NCBI RefSeq assembly: GCF_000015205.1
Contig: NC_008701.1
Span: 1,243,436 to 1,307,435 of the forward strand
DNA length: 64,000 nucleotides
Origin: Pyrobaculum islandicum DSM 4184
GTDB taxonomy: Archaea; Thermoproteota; Thermoprotei; Thermoproteales; Thermoproteaceae
Direction: 5' to 3'
The position numbers were made by a program, and so were the translations under genes. Below are positions 22,152-30,769 of this stretch, in pieces. How positions within the stretch are numbered: the first letter of the stretch is position 1; every line of letters starts with the position of its first letter. The notes below the pieces were generated by a model. That model saw only the letters and a list, made by a program, of their open reading frames with translations. It ran no database searches and had not been told where the DNA came from.

Positions 22152-23804
22152 ATGGCTGAGAAAGCTCTTGCCGTTGGAATTGCACTAGCTCTTGCCATTG
22201 GCGTGGCGGCCCTTTTCGCCGTGTTTTATATATGTCAGCCAAAGCCGGCGGCCCCCCAGCCTGTTAAGCCAAAAATAGTCCTCGTCTCTGTGGATTTTGT
22301 CATCGGCGGCCCCGAGACAGATAAGTTAGTAAAGGCGCTTACAGAACTTTCACAAAGAGACGACGTGGCAGGCATAGTGCTTGTGATAAACTCGCCAGGC
22401 GGCACAGTCTCTGGGACAGAGACACTCTACACTACTCTCCTCGGTTTAAACAAGACGAAATACGCCGTGATTGTCGGCCTCGGCGCCTCCGGCGCCTACT
22501 ACACCGCCGTGGCGGCCGAGAGGATATACGCGGCGCCCTCCAGCTGGGTGGGTAGCATCGGCGTTGTGGCCGTCATCTGGCCTGACCTATACCTATACGA
22601 CGCAGCTGACTATATATACACCACAGGGCCGTTGAAGTACTACGGCGAAGATCTCCACGGCTATTACGACGACGTAGAGAAAATCAGACAAAACTTTGTA
22701 GAGGCTGTGTTGAGGGGGAGGGCGGGAAGAATCAAGGCGGACCCGGCGGTTTTAGAAACCGCAGGCCTCTTCACGGCGGAGGAGGCATTGAAGCTAGGCC
22801 TCGTGGATAAAATAGGAGGGGTCCTCGACGCCGCGAGAGATATGGCAGAGGAGCTGGGCCTTAGGAACTACTCCCTGGTCTACCTAGGCGATTTGATGAA
22901 CATGACGGCGGCGGCCGCCTCGGCCTGGAGAGTGCCTCTGTCCCAGCTCCTCAACGCCTCTCCCATCCCCATATTCTATATCTACCCCGGCGTGCTTCAG
23001 ATCGACGTAAGAGCCGGCGTCCCCAGAAACGTTACTCTCCCCACGTCTCCGCTGGGGAAGCCCTACGTGGTGTTGGACATGTCCCACGGCAACATGGTGC
23101 CAAGGGGCTTTATCGAAGTGCTTAGGGCCGAGCTGGCCGTCCGGGGCTTCGCGCTGGTGGCGGCGGCGAGCGAGAACCAACTGACCTCTCTCCTGGCCAA
23201 CGCCACGGGGCTGGTCGTGGTTAACCCAACTGCGCCGTTTTCAAGAGACGCCCTGGCGGCTGTGTTAAACGCGACGGCCAGGGGGGTGAGGACGGCCTAC
23301 TTCTACGACATGAGGGCAAGCGCCGTCGTTATTTCAGGAGGGGCGGCCTACGTGGCGCCCTACTCCGCCTACGCCGTCTTCGACCCCCTTCCTATGTACT
23401 TCAACATGTCCGGCCTAAGGGCAGTCTACAACTTCACAGCAGGGGGCAGGACCTACCTCCAGAACTGGCAGTTCGTCTATGTGGAGCCCAGCGGAAACTG
23501 GACCCTTTTGAGCGGCGTGAGGAGGCTGGTCCTCTTCAGCCCCTCGGCGGTGGCGACCAACGCCCCCCATAGGCTGACGGTGAGGGGCTACGTCTTCGGC
23601 TACGGAGAGGGGAACTACACCGTGGCTGCGCAGGCCGGCAACTTCCTCTTCGTGGGGTCGGTCAGATCCTTCACGCCCTACTTCATAACCCTGGGCGACA
23701 ACCGCAGGTTCTTTAGCAACGTGGTGGCGTGGCTGACGGAGCCCAGACAGATAAAGGCCGCCAAGGCGCCCCACGCCTCCGGCGTCATCTACGTAGGCGG
23801 CTGA
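22152..23804 (+). CDS. SppA-like S49 peptidase with an extra C-terminal domain
   Basis: Membrane-anchored signal-peptide-peptidase-type serine protease, 550 residues from ATG 22152 (TATA-like AGATATATACC sits about 25 bp upstream; the longer frame from 22044 runs over a tnpB remnant). There is one membrane segment at 5-27. INSPGGTVSGTE (79-90) and GASGAYYTAVAAERIYA (111-127) hold the family motifs; Ser113 is the nucleophile and Lys162 the likely base. Residues after about 300 form a separate domain with DMSHGNMVPRGFIEVLRAEL and LLANATGLVVVNP and an ending LGDNRRFFSNVVAWL, which looks like the DUF4350/GATase-like fold. The fusion suggests a membrane quality-control role. Confidence 0.8.
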   Translation: MAEKALAVGIALALAIGVAALFAVFYICQPKPAAPQPVKPKIVLVSVDFVIGGPETDKLVKALTELSQRDDVAGIVLVINSPGGTVSGTETLYTTLLGLNKTKYAVIVGLGASGAYYTAVAAERIYAAPSSWVGSIGVVAVIWPDLYLYDAADYIYTTGPLKYYGEDLHGYYDDVEKIRQNFVEAVLRGRAGRIKADPAVLETAGLFTAEEALKLGLVDKIGGVLDAARDMAEELGLRNYSLVYLGDLMNMTAAAASAWRVPLSQLLNASPIPIFYIYPGVLQIDVRAGVPRNVTLPTSPLGKPYVVLDMSHGNMVPRGFIEVLRAELAVRGFALVAAASENQLTSLLANATGLVVVNPTAPFSRDALAAVLNATARGVRTAYFYDMRASAVVISGGAAYVAPYSAYAVFDPLPMYFNMSGLRAVYNFTAGGRTYLQNWQFVYVEPSGNWTLLSGVRRLVLFSPSAVATNAPHRLTVRGYVFGYGEGNYTVAAQAGNFLFVGSVRSFTPYFITLGDNRRFFSNVVAWLTEPRQIKAAKAPHASGVIYVGG

Positions 23805-24720
23805 GCTCCTCCACGAGGACGGGGAGGAGGTCTCTTGGAATCCTCGCCCCGGCCGCATTTGGATGGCCCCCGCCCGAAACGCCGTATCTCCTGGCGAAAT
23901 CCCTCAGAAAGGCGTTTAGGTCAAGCCCCCTGGAGCGGAGGCTCACAATATACATGTCGCCTCTAGCCTCAGCCGCCACCCCTACCTCAGCCCCCGTCAG
24001 CCCCCTGGCCAAGTTGGCGGCTAAGCCAAGCGGCCCCGGCGGGTTGACCACCAACGCGACTGAGCCGCGGAGCGAGACGTTCTTCTCCACCCACCAGACG
24101 AGCTCCTCGTTGACCCTCGCCTGCTCCTCAGCCATCTTCATAAGCCTAGCCATCGCAGACGGCGGGAGGTTCTTCGCCAGATGCCTAACCACCTCCCTCT
24201 TGAAGTCGTGGTCCCTCCTAGCCCTCTCCAAGCCTTGCATCAGAACCCCCGCCTCGAAGTATATAATCCGGCGGTCCCAAGCCTCCAGCGCCTCCCTAAC
24301 CCACGGCGTGTGATCCATATAGTCGCTGATGGCGCCGTAGAGGGCAACTCTACTGTAGGACTTGGGGAGCCTCCCGCCGAGGAGTCTATACGCCAGCTCG
24401 GAGGCCGAGGAGCCCACCTCGTGCACAACCTCCACACGAGGCAAGTCGGCGGAAAGGGGGTGGTGGTCGACGTAGACCACCCTCCCCCCGTACCCGGCGA
24501 AAACCCGCCCAGCCTCCTCCGCCGCCTTCTCGTCTATCGCCACGTCCACTATGTAGACGTCGCCCCGGGCGAACTCCCTAAAGTCCTCCAGCAGGTCCAC
24601 TGGATGTGTAAAATAGACCTCAACCTCGTCGTACTCCCCCGCCAGTGCCGCCACAACAACAGCCGCTGAACAAACGCCGTCGGCATCACCATGTGCAAAG
24701 ACCGTCAAAACACGGCCCAT
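23785..24720 (-). CDS. DHH-family phosphoesterase (RecJ/NrnA-like)
   Basis: 311 residues from ATG 24720; a longer frame to 24834 is disfavoured, since a TATA-like TTTTATATAG lies about 27 bp before 24720. The motifs are HGDADGVCSAA (10-20), DVAID, VVYVDHHP (DHH at 85-87) and GGGHPNAAG near the C-terminus, the DHHA1 signature. Such enzymes degrade oligonucleotides or single-stranded DNA, or act on pAp, with Mn2+. The substrate cannot be read from sequence. The 3' end overlaps the convergent sppA gene by 20 bases. Confidence 0.85.
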   Translation of the reverse strand: MGRVLTVFAHGDADGVCSAAVVVAALAGEYDEVEVYFTHPVDLLEDFREFARGDVYIVDVAIDEKAAEEAGRVFAGYGGRVVYVDHHPLSADLPRVEVVHEVGSSASELAYRLLGGRLPKSYSRVALYGAISDYMDHTPWVREALEAWDRRIIYFEAGVLMQGLERARRDHDFKREVVRHLAKNLPPSAMARLMKMAEEQARVNEELVWWVEKNVSLRGSVALVVNPPGPLGLAANLARGLTGAEVGVAAEARGDMYIVSLRSRGLDLNAFLRDFARRYGVSGGGHPNAAGARIPRDLLPVLVEELSRLRR

Positions 24721-24892
24721 AAATTTATATAATGACCCACTATATAAAATACGGCGGCAGAGGGCCCCGCGGGGGGCGCCGTGAAGCTCCCGCAGTCGGT
24801 CCCCCTTGTACACACAGTCGTCAAACGTCGTCATGTATCAAACGACAGAGAGTAAATCGCTAGCTTCAGCTGTTGACTTTTATACTACCGCC

Positions 24893-24988
24893 GTGGAGAC
24901 AAGCCGATAGAGCCAAGGGCGAGTGACATCAACCGTCTAGACCGCGGCATTACATTTGCTTTGGTTAAAGACGGCAAGATTTCAAAGC
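24893..24988 (+). pseudogene. tnpB RuvC-I fragment (family I)
   Basis: Encodes PIEPRASDINRLDRGITFAL and VKDGKIS, matching PVEPRAIVVVDVNRLDHYIK and the following strand of the full-length TnpB. The catalytic Asp is retained. Nothing upstream or downstream of this piece remains, and it joins a right-end RNA sequence at about 25000. A large internal deletion of the element explains this. Confidence 0.7.
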
Positions 24989-24999
24989 GTTGTAGACTG

Positions 25000-25090
25000 C
25001 CCGACGAATGCCCAAAAGGCGTATCTGCGGGCGCGCGCCGAACCCCCGGGAAAGGCCGGTGAAGCAAAGGGGAGCGCCCGTCGAGAAAGA
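25000..25090 (+). ncRNA. omega-RNA-like right end, family I copy e
   Basis: Shares GCCCAAAAGGCGT, GCGGGC and the end CCCCCGGGAAAGGCCGG...AAAGGGGAG with the copies at 8915 and 52480. It lies just upstream of the ABC ATPase promoter. No nuclease gene is attached. Confidence 0.55.
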
Positions 25091-25152
25091 GACTCTCTCG
25101 TACAACACCTTTAAGTGCGTAAACTATTTATAGCGCGTTCATAGGCACGGCC

Positions 25153-25836
25153 GTGGAGATCGTTGTGAAAGACGTCGTTAAGTACTACGGCGACTACCCG
25201 GCGCTTAGAGGAGTCACTCTGGAGGTGCCGAAAGGCGCCTTCCAATGCATCATCGGCCCCTCAGGCTCTGGCAAGTCGACGCTTCTCCACATCATAGGGG
25301 GCGTGGACAAGCCCACAAGCGGCGAGGTGACGGTGGCCGGGGTGAGGCTAAATGACCTAGGCGATGACGAGCTTGCCGAGTTCAGGAACAGAAACGTCGG
25401 CTTCGTCTTCCAGATGTTCTACCTCATCCCCCGTATGTCTATCCTAGAAAACGTGGAGCTACCGCTGATCCTCAGGAGAGTGCCGAGAGAGGAGAGGAGG
25501 AGAGCCGCCCTAGAGGCGTTGAGACTTGTGGGGCTCGGCCACATAGACCCCAGGAAGAGGCCCACCCAGTTATCCGGCGGAGAACAACAGCGCGTGGCCA
25601 TCGCGAGGGCAATAGTGGCGAGGCCGAGGATACTCCTGGCAGACGAGCCCACTGGCAACCTAGACAGCGCCACCGCAAAGGTGGTGATGGACACCTTCCT
25701 AGAGCTGAAGAAAACCCTCGGCATAACAATAGTGATGGTCACCCACAACTTAGAGCTACTGCCCTACTGCGACGCCTATGCCAAGATGAGAGACGGGAAG
25801 ATAGTAGAAATAAGCAGCAAGCAGCAGCCTACCTAG
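25153..25836 (+). CDS. ABC transporter ATP-binding protein (MacB/LolD-type)
   Basis: 227 residues from GTG 25153, with a TATA-like CTATTTATAG about 25 bp upstream. Walker A is GPSGSGKST (35-43), the Q-loop is FVFQMFYLIP, the signature is LSGGEQQ (140-146), Walker B is ILLADEP (160-166) and the H-loop is MVTHNLE. The sequence type is that of ATPases partnered with FtsX/MacB-like permeases. No permease gene is adjacent, so the ATPase is an orphan here. Its last 81 bases overlap the minus-strand gene 25756-26124, whose C-terminal extension crosses the C14 tract. Confidence 0.9.
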   Translation: MEIVVKDVVKYYGDYPALRGVTLEVPKGAFQCIIGPSGSGKSTLLHIIGGVDKPTSGEVTVAGVRLNDLGDDELAEFRNRNVGFVFQMFYLIPRMSILENVELPLILRRVPREERRRAALEALRLVGLGHIDPRKRPTQLSGGEQQRVAIARAIVARPRILLADEPTGNLDSATAKVVMDTFLELKKTLGITIVMVTHNLELLPYCDAYAKMRDGKIVEISSKQQPT

Positions 25837-26124
25837 CCCCCCCCCCCCCCACATCTCTCTCGTGGTTAAATATTTCACCAGCTGTTCGTGGGTTAGCCTG
25901 CATCCATTTCTCTCGAGCCAGCTTCTCAAGATGTTGATTATCAACTCGGCGTTGTGTCTGCCAAGCGCCTTTTCCAACACTTCGTAGACGCGCCAGGGCT
26001 CCTCCAGGAGGAAGTAGTCCAGAGGCTTGCCAAACGCCGCCAAGACACGGTAATGCGTCAAAGTACGAAGCGACATGTCAAGAGAGCCGTAGAAGCGGGC
26101 TAGGAGGTCTCTCGTCAGACACAT
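25756..26124 (-). CDS. Unknown protein with C-terminus set by a G14 tract
   Basis: 122 residues as sequenced. The N-terminal 90 residues are helical (LEEPWRVYEVLEKALGRHNA, LIINILRSWLER). Then WGGGG marks the poly-G run (25837-25850 on the opposite strand as C14). With 14 bases the frame runs on for about 25 residues; with 13 it would stop right after WGGGG, and with 15 after WGGGGAR. The normal product may be the short form. It starts directly before the KaiC-like gene's end (2-base gap), so both are probably one transcript. No family was recognised. Confidence 0.55.
   Translation of the reverse strand: MCLTRDLLARFYGSLDMSLRTLTHYRVLAAFGKPLDYFLLEEPWRVYEVLEKALGRHNAELIINILRSWLERNGCRLTHEQLVKYLTTREMWGGGGLGRLLLAAYFYYLPVSHLGIGVAVGQ
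25837..25850. repeat. Poly-C tract, 14 bases
   Basis: Fourteen C between the stop of the ABC ATPase gene and the coding end of the minus-strand gene at 25756-26124. The length determines where that protein ends. Confidence 0.95.
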
Positions 26125-26125
26125 A

Positions 26126-27208
26126 TCAACACTTGACCTTCTCCCCTATCTTCCCGCCCGGCGCCCTCACGCCTGTGACTGTCCTATTCTCTACGTTTAC
26201 AATCACGTCGAAAAGCACGTCGAGATCGTGTAAATCTCTAAGTGATATAACTACGGCGGGGCCCGACCTGGCTACCCTCAGTAACGTCTGTAGGGTGGAG
26301 TACAGTAGTTGTTCGCCATATAATCTAAAAAGAGCTTCTAAGCCTCTGATAAAAACGACGTCTGCCTTAACTGTAGCTAACGCAGCGTATAACTCGCCTA
26401 AGTCTAGATTTACGTCTATGGATTCTACACCAAATTGTTGAACATACACGAAGCCGCCCCCAGTTACGCTTATATACTCTGCTTTTACACCCCGCTCTCG
26501 TAGAGATTTAACAGCCTTCAACATAAGCCAAGTTTTTCCAGCCCCAGGCGGTCCCACAAGGACATGTAACAGCCCCTTGTAAAGCCCGCCGACAGCTACG
26601 TCGAGACACGTCCCAGTCTCTATCCGCATTACACGCGCCTCTGCTGCCTCTGTCGGCGTTACAAAGAGTATGCCAGTGCCTTCTCTAATTACAAAGGGTA
26701 ACGTGTAACCCGCCTTCCCCCCGCGTATCTTCCTCACGACGGCCTCTCTCACGGCGCCGTAGGGGTAGACCTCGTAGGCCAGCTCAATGACGTTGTCCGC
26801 CACATAAGCCACCTTTGGCGCAACCTCCCTCTCCGCCGTCAGAAAGACGTCGACCCCTCCCTGTTTTATAGCTCTGTAAATAACATTGTGGAGGATGTCC
26901 AACCCCCCTCCCATGGCGAGAAACTCCGTCACGGAGTCTATTACCAGGGCCTGCGGCTTTTCGCGAACTACTGCGTCTAACAGGGTGTTGAAAAACGCCT
27001 CCGCGCCGGCCAACACCGCCTCCCAGTAGACGAGCTTCTCGCCGAAGTTGTAGCCCAAAGCCGCCATATTCCTCCTAAAGGTTCTCTCATCTTCAAAGGC
27101 AGAGACCCAAAAAATTTTATCATAATTGTTATAGGTATACCATGCGGCAAAGGTAGTCTTTCCAGCGCCAGGCGGCCCATAGATAAGCGTGACTCCCCTA
27201 AGCATCAT
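26126..27208 (-). CDS. KaiC-like protein with two RecA-type ATPase domains
   Basis: 360 residues. Domain 1 has Walker A GPPGAGKTT (11-19) and Walker B ALVIDSV (87-93). Domain 2 has GPPGAGKTW (219-227) and a VVFIRGLE strand. Archaeal KaiC-like ATPases act in signalling and in control of motility and pili. Domain 2 lacks a clear Walker B aspartate (RGLE instead), so it may bind but not hydrolyse ATP. A TATA-like region AAAATATTTTAGG lies about 25 bp upstream of ATG 27208. Its position beside the pilus locus fits a link to surface structures, which is inference. Confidence 0.8.
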   Translation of the reverse strand: MMLRGVTLIYGPPGAGKTTFAAWYTYNNYDKIFWVSAFEDERTFRRNMAALGYNFGEKLVYWEAVLAGAEAFFNTLLDAVVREKPQALVIDSVTEFLAMGGGLDILHNVIYRAIKQGGVDVFLTAEREVAPKVAYVADNVIELAYEVYPYGAVREAVVRKIRGGKAGYTLPFVIREGTGILFVTPTEAAEARVMRIETGTCLDVAVGGLYKGLLHVLVGPPGAGKTWLMLKAVKSLRERGVKAEYISVTGGGFVYVQQFGVESIDVNLDLGELYAALATVKADVVFIRGLEALFRLYGEQLLYSTLQTLLRVARSGPAVVISLRDLHDLDVLFDVIVNVENRTVTGVRAPGGKIGEKVKC

Positions 27209-27263
27209 AAAGCTGATTATAACACATTCCTAAAATATTTTTTGATATAGCCTCCTTTCTGCA

Positions 27264-28052
27264 CTATATCTTAGTTATGGAATCGAATATTAGGTAGAAG
27301 ACCACGCCCATTACGGGCGTGTACACCAGCCCTATGAGCACCATAAGGGTTAGGGGGTCTAGGGCGAGGCCGCCCACCTGCAGTGCACCGAGTGGGCTGA
27401 AGGAAAGCGCCACTATGTAGACCATTATGGGGAGGAGCATGACGGCTACGACGAAGACTTCGAACATTAGGGAGAGTGACCTAACCAGCGACTGGGCTCT
27501 GACTTGTTTAGCCCTCAACATCCAGTCCAGCCTGGCTAGGAGCACTAAGTCGACTCTCTGGGTTATCCTAGCAGCCTTGGTCAAGACCTCCACGGTTTCT
27601 CTATAGGTGGGGCTTGGGACTCTCGCCGCGCTGTTTCTCAGGGCCTCCTCGGGGCTTGACCCCATGACGACCATCTCCCTCGCCGCCAGGGCGAGCTCTC
27701 TAGCTATGTATCTATCGTCCTCCACCTCGGCCAGCCTCGTCACCGCCCTCCCCAGGGGCACCCCCGCCGCGAGAAGCGGGAGGAGGACCGAGAGGGTGTA
27801 TACGAAGTTGTTCTCGAAGTGGCTACGTCTCGCAGACACGAGGTGTACCGGGTATAGGAGGAGGCCGGCGAAGGCGAGGAGGCCGGCTATCGCCGCGAAG
27901 GCGGCCCCCGCGGCTGGCCCCAGGAGGAGCAGGCCGGCGGCCCCGGCCGCGGCTGCGGCGCCGGCGGGAGCGGCTGTCAGCGTGGCTAGGTAGCGGCGGT
28001 AGGAGAAGGCGAGGCCGCTCTGTCTATAGAGCTCGTAGAGGAGGCCCCTCAT
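27264..28052 (-). CDS. TadC/FlaJ-like pilus assembly membrane protein
   Basis: 262 residues with a T2SS-F type core: PLGRAVTRLAEVEDDRYIARE and GSSPEEALRNSAARVPSPTYRE are typical of the cytoplasmic helical bundle. Pairs of membrane segments lie at about 25-70 and 195-258. It is half the size of usual archaeal FlaJ/PilC proteins and pairs with a second half-size homologue at 29500-30246, as TadB and TadC do. The start overlaps the ATPase stop by 4 bases, so ATPase and platform are co-translated. Confidence 0.85.
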   Translation of the reverse strand: MRGLLYELYRQSGLAFSYRRYLATLTAAPAGAAAAAGAAGLLLLGPAAGAAFAAIAGLLAFAGLLLYPVHLVSARRSHFENNFVYTLSVLLPLLAAGVPLGRAVTRLAEVEDDRYIARELALAAREMVVMGSSPEEALRNSAARVPSPTYRETVEVLTKAARITQRVDLVLLARLDWMLRAKQVRAQSLVRSLSLMFEVFVVAVMLLPIMVYIVALSFSPLGALQVGGLALDPLTLMVLIGLVYTPVMGVVFYLIFDSITKI

Positions 28053-29527
28053 ATCGAGCCGGCTCTCACCGCCTCTAGCGCCTTCTGGGGGTTTAGGTGG
28101 TACTGGGTGAAGATCTTCGCCACAACGTAGGGCGTCGAGTAGCCTTTCTCCACCATGAGGGCGATGAGCTCCTTCCTCCTGCTGTATTCCTCCCTCAGCT
28201 TCTCCAGGGGGACGAAGCGCGTCCTCGATATAGACTCTAGGTGTCTACTCTCCTCCACCTGCTCCAGGAGGTCTCTCTCCGGGTTCCACCGGAAGACGTA
28301 GTGTAGCCGGGGCCTCCCGCCCCTCGCCACGCCCATGTTTTCGGCGATCTCCACCACTCTTCTGACAATCTGGCCGCCTACCTTAACCCTCATGATGCGG
28401 ACAAACACGTGGGCGAGGCCTATCAACATGGGGGGGACGTGCATCGGCCTAGTGAGGAGGCGCCGCACTGCGTCTTCGATAGTCTCGGCGTGCATAGTGG
28501 TGGCCCCCGCGTGGCCTGAGCCGAAGGCTTGGAAGAGGACGTAGGCCTCCTCGCCGCGGATCTCGCCGACGACCACGTAGTCCGGCCGCGACCTCATGGC
28601 GACCGCTAGTAGGTCGAAGGCCGAGACGTCTCTCACGCCCTCCCACCTGGAGGGCCTCGTGAGGAGGGCTTGCCAATGCTCGTGAACTATGTTTATCTCC
28701 CTGGTGTCTTCGATAGTGAGGATCTTGGCGTCGGGCCTAATGAGGTATAGGAGGGCGTTCAACAGCGTCGTCTTCCCGGCGCCGGTGGGCCCCACGATCA
28801 CTATGTTCCTCCCGTAGTCGAGCATAAGCCATAGGTAGGCCACGGCGTCGGCGGAGATTGTGCCCGTCTTCACCATGTCCACCAGAGTTATCGGCGAGAC
28901 GAAGTACTTCCTTATGACGAAGGAGGGGCCCCGCGGCGATACAGGCGGCGTCGCCAGCTCAAGTCTGTAACCCTCGGGGAGCATCCCCTCGAGTATGGGG
29001 TCGGCGTAGGAGACCGACTTGCCCACCAGGGCGGAGAACTTCTGCACATAGCTGTCCAACTCCTCCGCCGTGAGGACTATGTCTGTCTTCAGAGACTCCC
29101 ACCTGCTGTGCCAGATGTACACAGCACCGGGCCCGTCGACGTGGACGTCCTCGATGTAGGGGTCCCTCATGAGGGGGTCCAACACCCCGTAGCCCAGGAG
29201 ATCCCGCCGCAGGTAGTACAGAAGCTTGCCCCAAGCCCTCTCGTCTACCTTTATCTTAAACTCGGCGGCCGCCCGCCTAACCAACTCCTCTAGATACTCC
29301 ACCCGCCTCTCCCGCGCCAGCTTCAACACGCCGTCTCTAACCTCGCCCACGTTTTGCACAGCCCGCTTCAGCCTCTGAAGCGTATCGGCCTCCTCCTTAG
29401 ACAACGGCGGCTCCACAGCCCTATACCGCCTAAAGCCGTCTCGATCCACGTACACAATGGCGTGGACCAGCTCGGAGATCTCGTACTCGTCCAAAATCTC
29501 TAGTAGCCCATCCACGCCGGCGCCCAT
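28049..29527 (-). CDS. Type IV pilus/T2SS-type secretion ATPase (TadA/CpaF-like)
   Basis: 492 residues. An N-terminal domain precedes the VirB11/GspE-like motor. Walker A is GPTGAGKTT (246-254), the Asp box is ILTIEDTREI, and Walker B is in DYVVVGEIRGEEAY, followed by the His box SGHAGATTMHAET. It drives extension of the pilin made at 30276. The gene sits between the two membrane platform genes, overlapping the upstream one by 28 bases and the downstream one by 4. Confidence 0.92.
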   Translation of the reverse strand: MGAGVDGLLEILDEYEISELVHAIVYVDRDGFRRYRAVEPPLSKEEADTLQRLKRAVQNVGEVRDGVLKLARERRVEYLEELVRRAAAEFKIKVDERAWGKLLYYLRRDLLGYGVLDPLMRDPYIEDVHVDGPGAVYIWHSRWESLKTDIVLTAEELDSYVQKFSALVGKSVSYADPILEGMLPEGYRLELATPPVSPRGPSFVIRKYFVSPITLVDMVKTGTISADAVAYLWLMLDYGRNIVIVGPTGAGKTTLLNALLYLIRPDAKILTIEDTREINIVHEHWQALLTRPSRWEGVRDVSAFDLLAVAMRSRPDYVVVGEIRGEEAYVLFQAFGSGHAGATTMHAETIEDAVRRLLTRPMHVPPMLIGLAHVFVRIMRVKVGGQIVRRVVEIAENMGVARGGRPRLHYVFRWNPERDLLEQVEESRHLESISRTRFVPLEKLREEYSRRKELIALMVEKGYSTPYVVAKIFTQYHLNPQKALEAVRAGSI

Positions 29528-30246
29528 AGCCCCACCGCCAGAACCACAGCCCCAACCCCCGCGTGGAGGAGGCCAGCCCTCGCGCTGTTGTAGACAACCC
29601 TCCCCACCACCAGCCCACCCACGAGGACTCCCGCAAACCCAGATAAATACAACGCCCGGAGGACGGCAGACTTGTCTAAGACAGCCGCCTTGATTCCGCC
29701 CTGGGCCGGGGCCGCTGCCATCATCTGGGCCAGCTGAGGCAGAAGCATGTAGATCAACACGTCTGTCAACACGGCCAACACGACGACTATTGCGTAATAC
29801 AGCGCCACGTACGGCCTGAGCTGTGAGGCGACGCTCTGGCGGAACTCCACCACCGTGGCGAAGCTCCTAGCGGACACGTCTAACACCTCGGGAAGCCTGG
29901 CGCCGCTACGCGCCGCCTCAGTCACAATAAGGGCAAACCTCCTAAAGTTGGGGGACGGGACCTCCCCCGCCACCCGCCACAGAGCCTCCTCCACCGTAAG
30001 CCCGCCCACTTCAGACAGAGTTAGGACGCGCCTAAGCACGTCGGCCATAGGCCTAAGCGCCAGAGCCGCCGCAGACTCCACAGCCCCCCTCAGGCTCAGC
30101 CCCGCCGACACGGCGTCAGAAAGCACGCGCAGGACTTGGGGGATCTGCCCCTCCAGCCTGTAGACGTACACAGCCCTGCGCCACCCGCCAAACCCAACCC
30201 CCGCCAGAACCAACCCAACCAAGACAAAAACTAAAAAGTCGGACAT
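29500..30246 (-). CDS. TadB/FlaJ-like pilus assembly membrane protein
   Basis: 248 residues, T2SS-F family. GLSLRGAVESAAALALRPMA and GGLTVEEALWRVAGEVPSPN match the cytoplasmic core of its partner at 27264. The membrane segments are N-terminal (about 4-20) and paired near 146-165 and 195-240. It is the first gene of the minus-strand platform operon, 29 bases after the pilin stop, so the pilin transcript may continue into it. Confidence 0.85.
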   Translation of the reverse strand: MSDFLVFVLVGLVLAGVGFGGWRRAVYVYRLEGQIPQVLRVLSDAVSAGLSLRGAVESAAALALRPMADVLRRVLTLSEVGGLTVEEALWRVAGEVPSPNFRRFALIVTEAARSGARLPEVLDVSARSFATVVEFRQSVASQLRPYVALYYAIVVVLAVLTDVLIYMLLPQLAQMMAAAPAQGGIKAAVLDKSAVLRALYLSGFAGVLVGGLVVGRVVYNSARAGLLHAGVGAVVLAVGLWAPAWMGY

Positions 30247-30275
30247 GTAAAAAAGAAGGCGGCCTTTATATAAGC

Positions 30276-30704
30276 CTAACTCGCGGTAACCGTAACCGCG
30301 AACTCGGTGCCCTTCGACGTCACTATCTTGATGACGTAGTCACTGCCTGCCGTAAGTGTGGCAGTACATGTAGCTTTAACTTGTGTTAATGTGCCCGGGT
30401 CTATAGTAGTACTTAGGCTAGCTGTACATATCGGGGTTAGGGTGCCTGGCTTCATTATGTATGCAGTGACTATTGTGGCTTTATCTCCGCCGAGGTTACG
30501 GACGTAGAGTGTTGCCGTACCATTCGTGAGTAGTGTAGCGGCTTCGATTTTTAGTTTTTCTGAGGTGGCCATCTGCTCGGCCTGGCTTGTGGCTTTTGTG
30601 ACGTAGCCGGCAAACCAGAGGTATACCAACACGGCGCCTATCACCGCCACCACTATCAGCAACACGACGGCGACGATCGGTTCTAGACCTTTCACCTTGT
30701 TCAT
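30276..30704 (-). CDS. Type IV pilin (class III signal peptide)
   Basis: 142 residues from ATG 30704; TATA-like AATATAAATAG lies about 28 bp upstream. The N-terminus MNKVKGLEPIVAVVLLIV has the archaeal class III signal: short basic leader, cleavage expected after KG, Glu near +2 of the mature chain and a hydrophobic helix to FAGY. The rest is a Thr-rich beta domain with a few cysteines, typical of heat-stable glycosylated pilins. It is the likely major subunit of the pilus whose motor and platform are encoded next on the same strand. A longer frame to 30974 is rejected. Confidence 0.85.
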   Translation of the reverse strand: MNKVKGLEPIVAVVLLIVVAVIGAVLVYLWFAGYVTKATSQAEQMATSEKLKIEAATLLTNGTATLYVRNLGGDKATIVTAYIMKPGTLTPICTASLSTTIDPGTLTQVKATCTATLTAGSDYVIKIVTSKGTEFAVTVTAS

Positions 30705-30769
30705 GGGTATAAGAAACGTGCCACTATTTATATTCTGTGGTGGGGGTTCCGTACTACCAGTGTAGCATA

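Noticed and set aside
24725-24834. N-terminal extension of the DHH phosphoesterase
   Set aside because: The promoter-like TATA for ATG 24720 lies within it and the family starts at the HGDADG strand.
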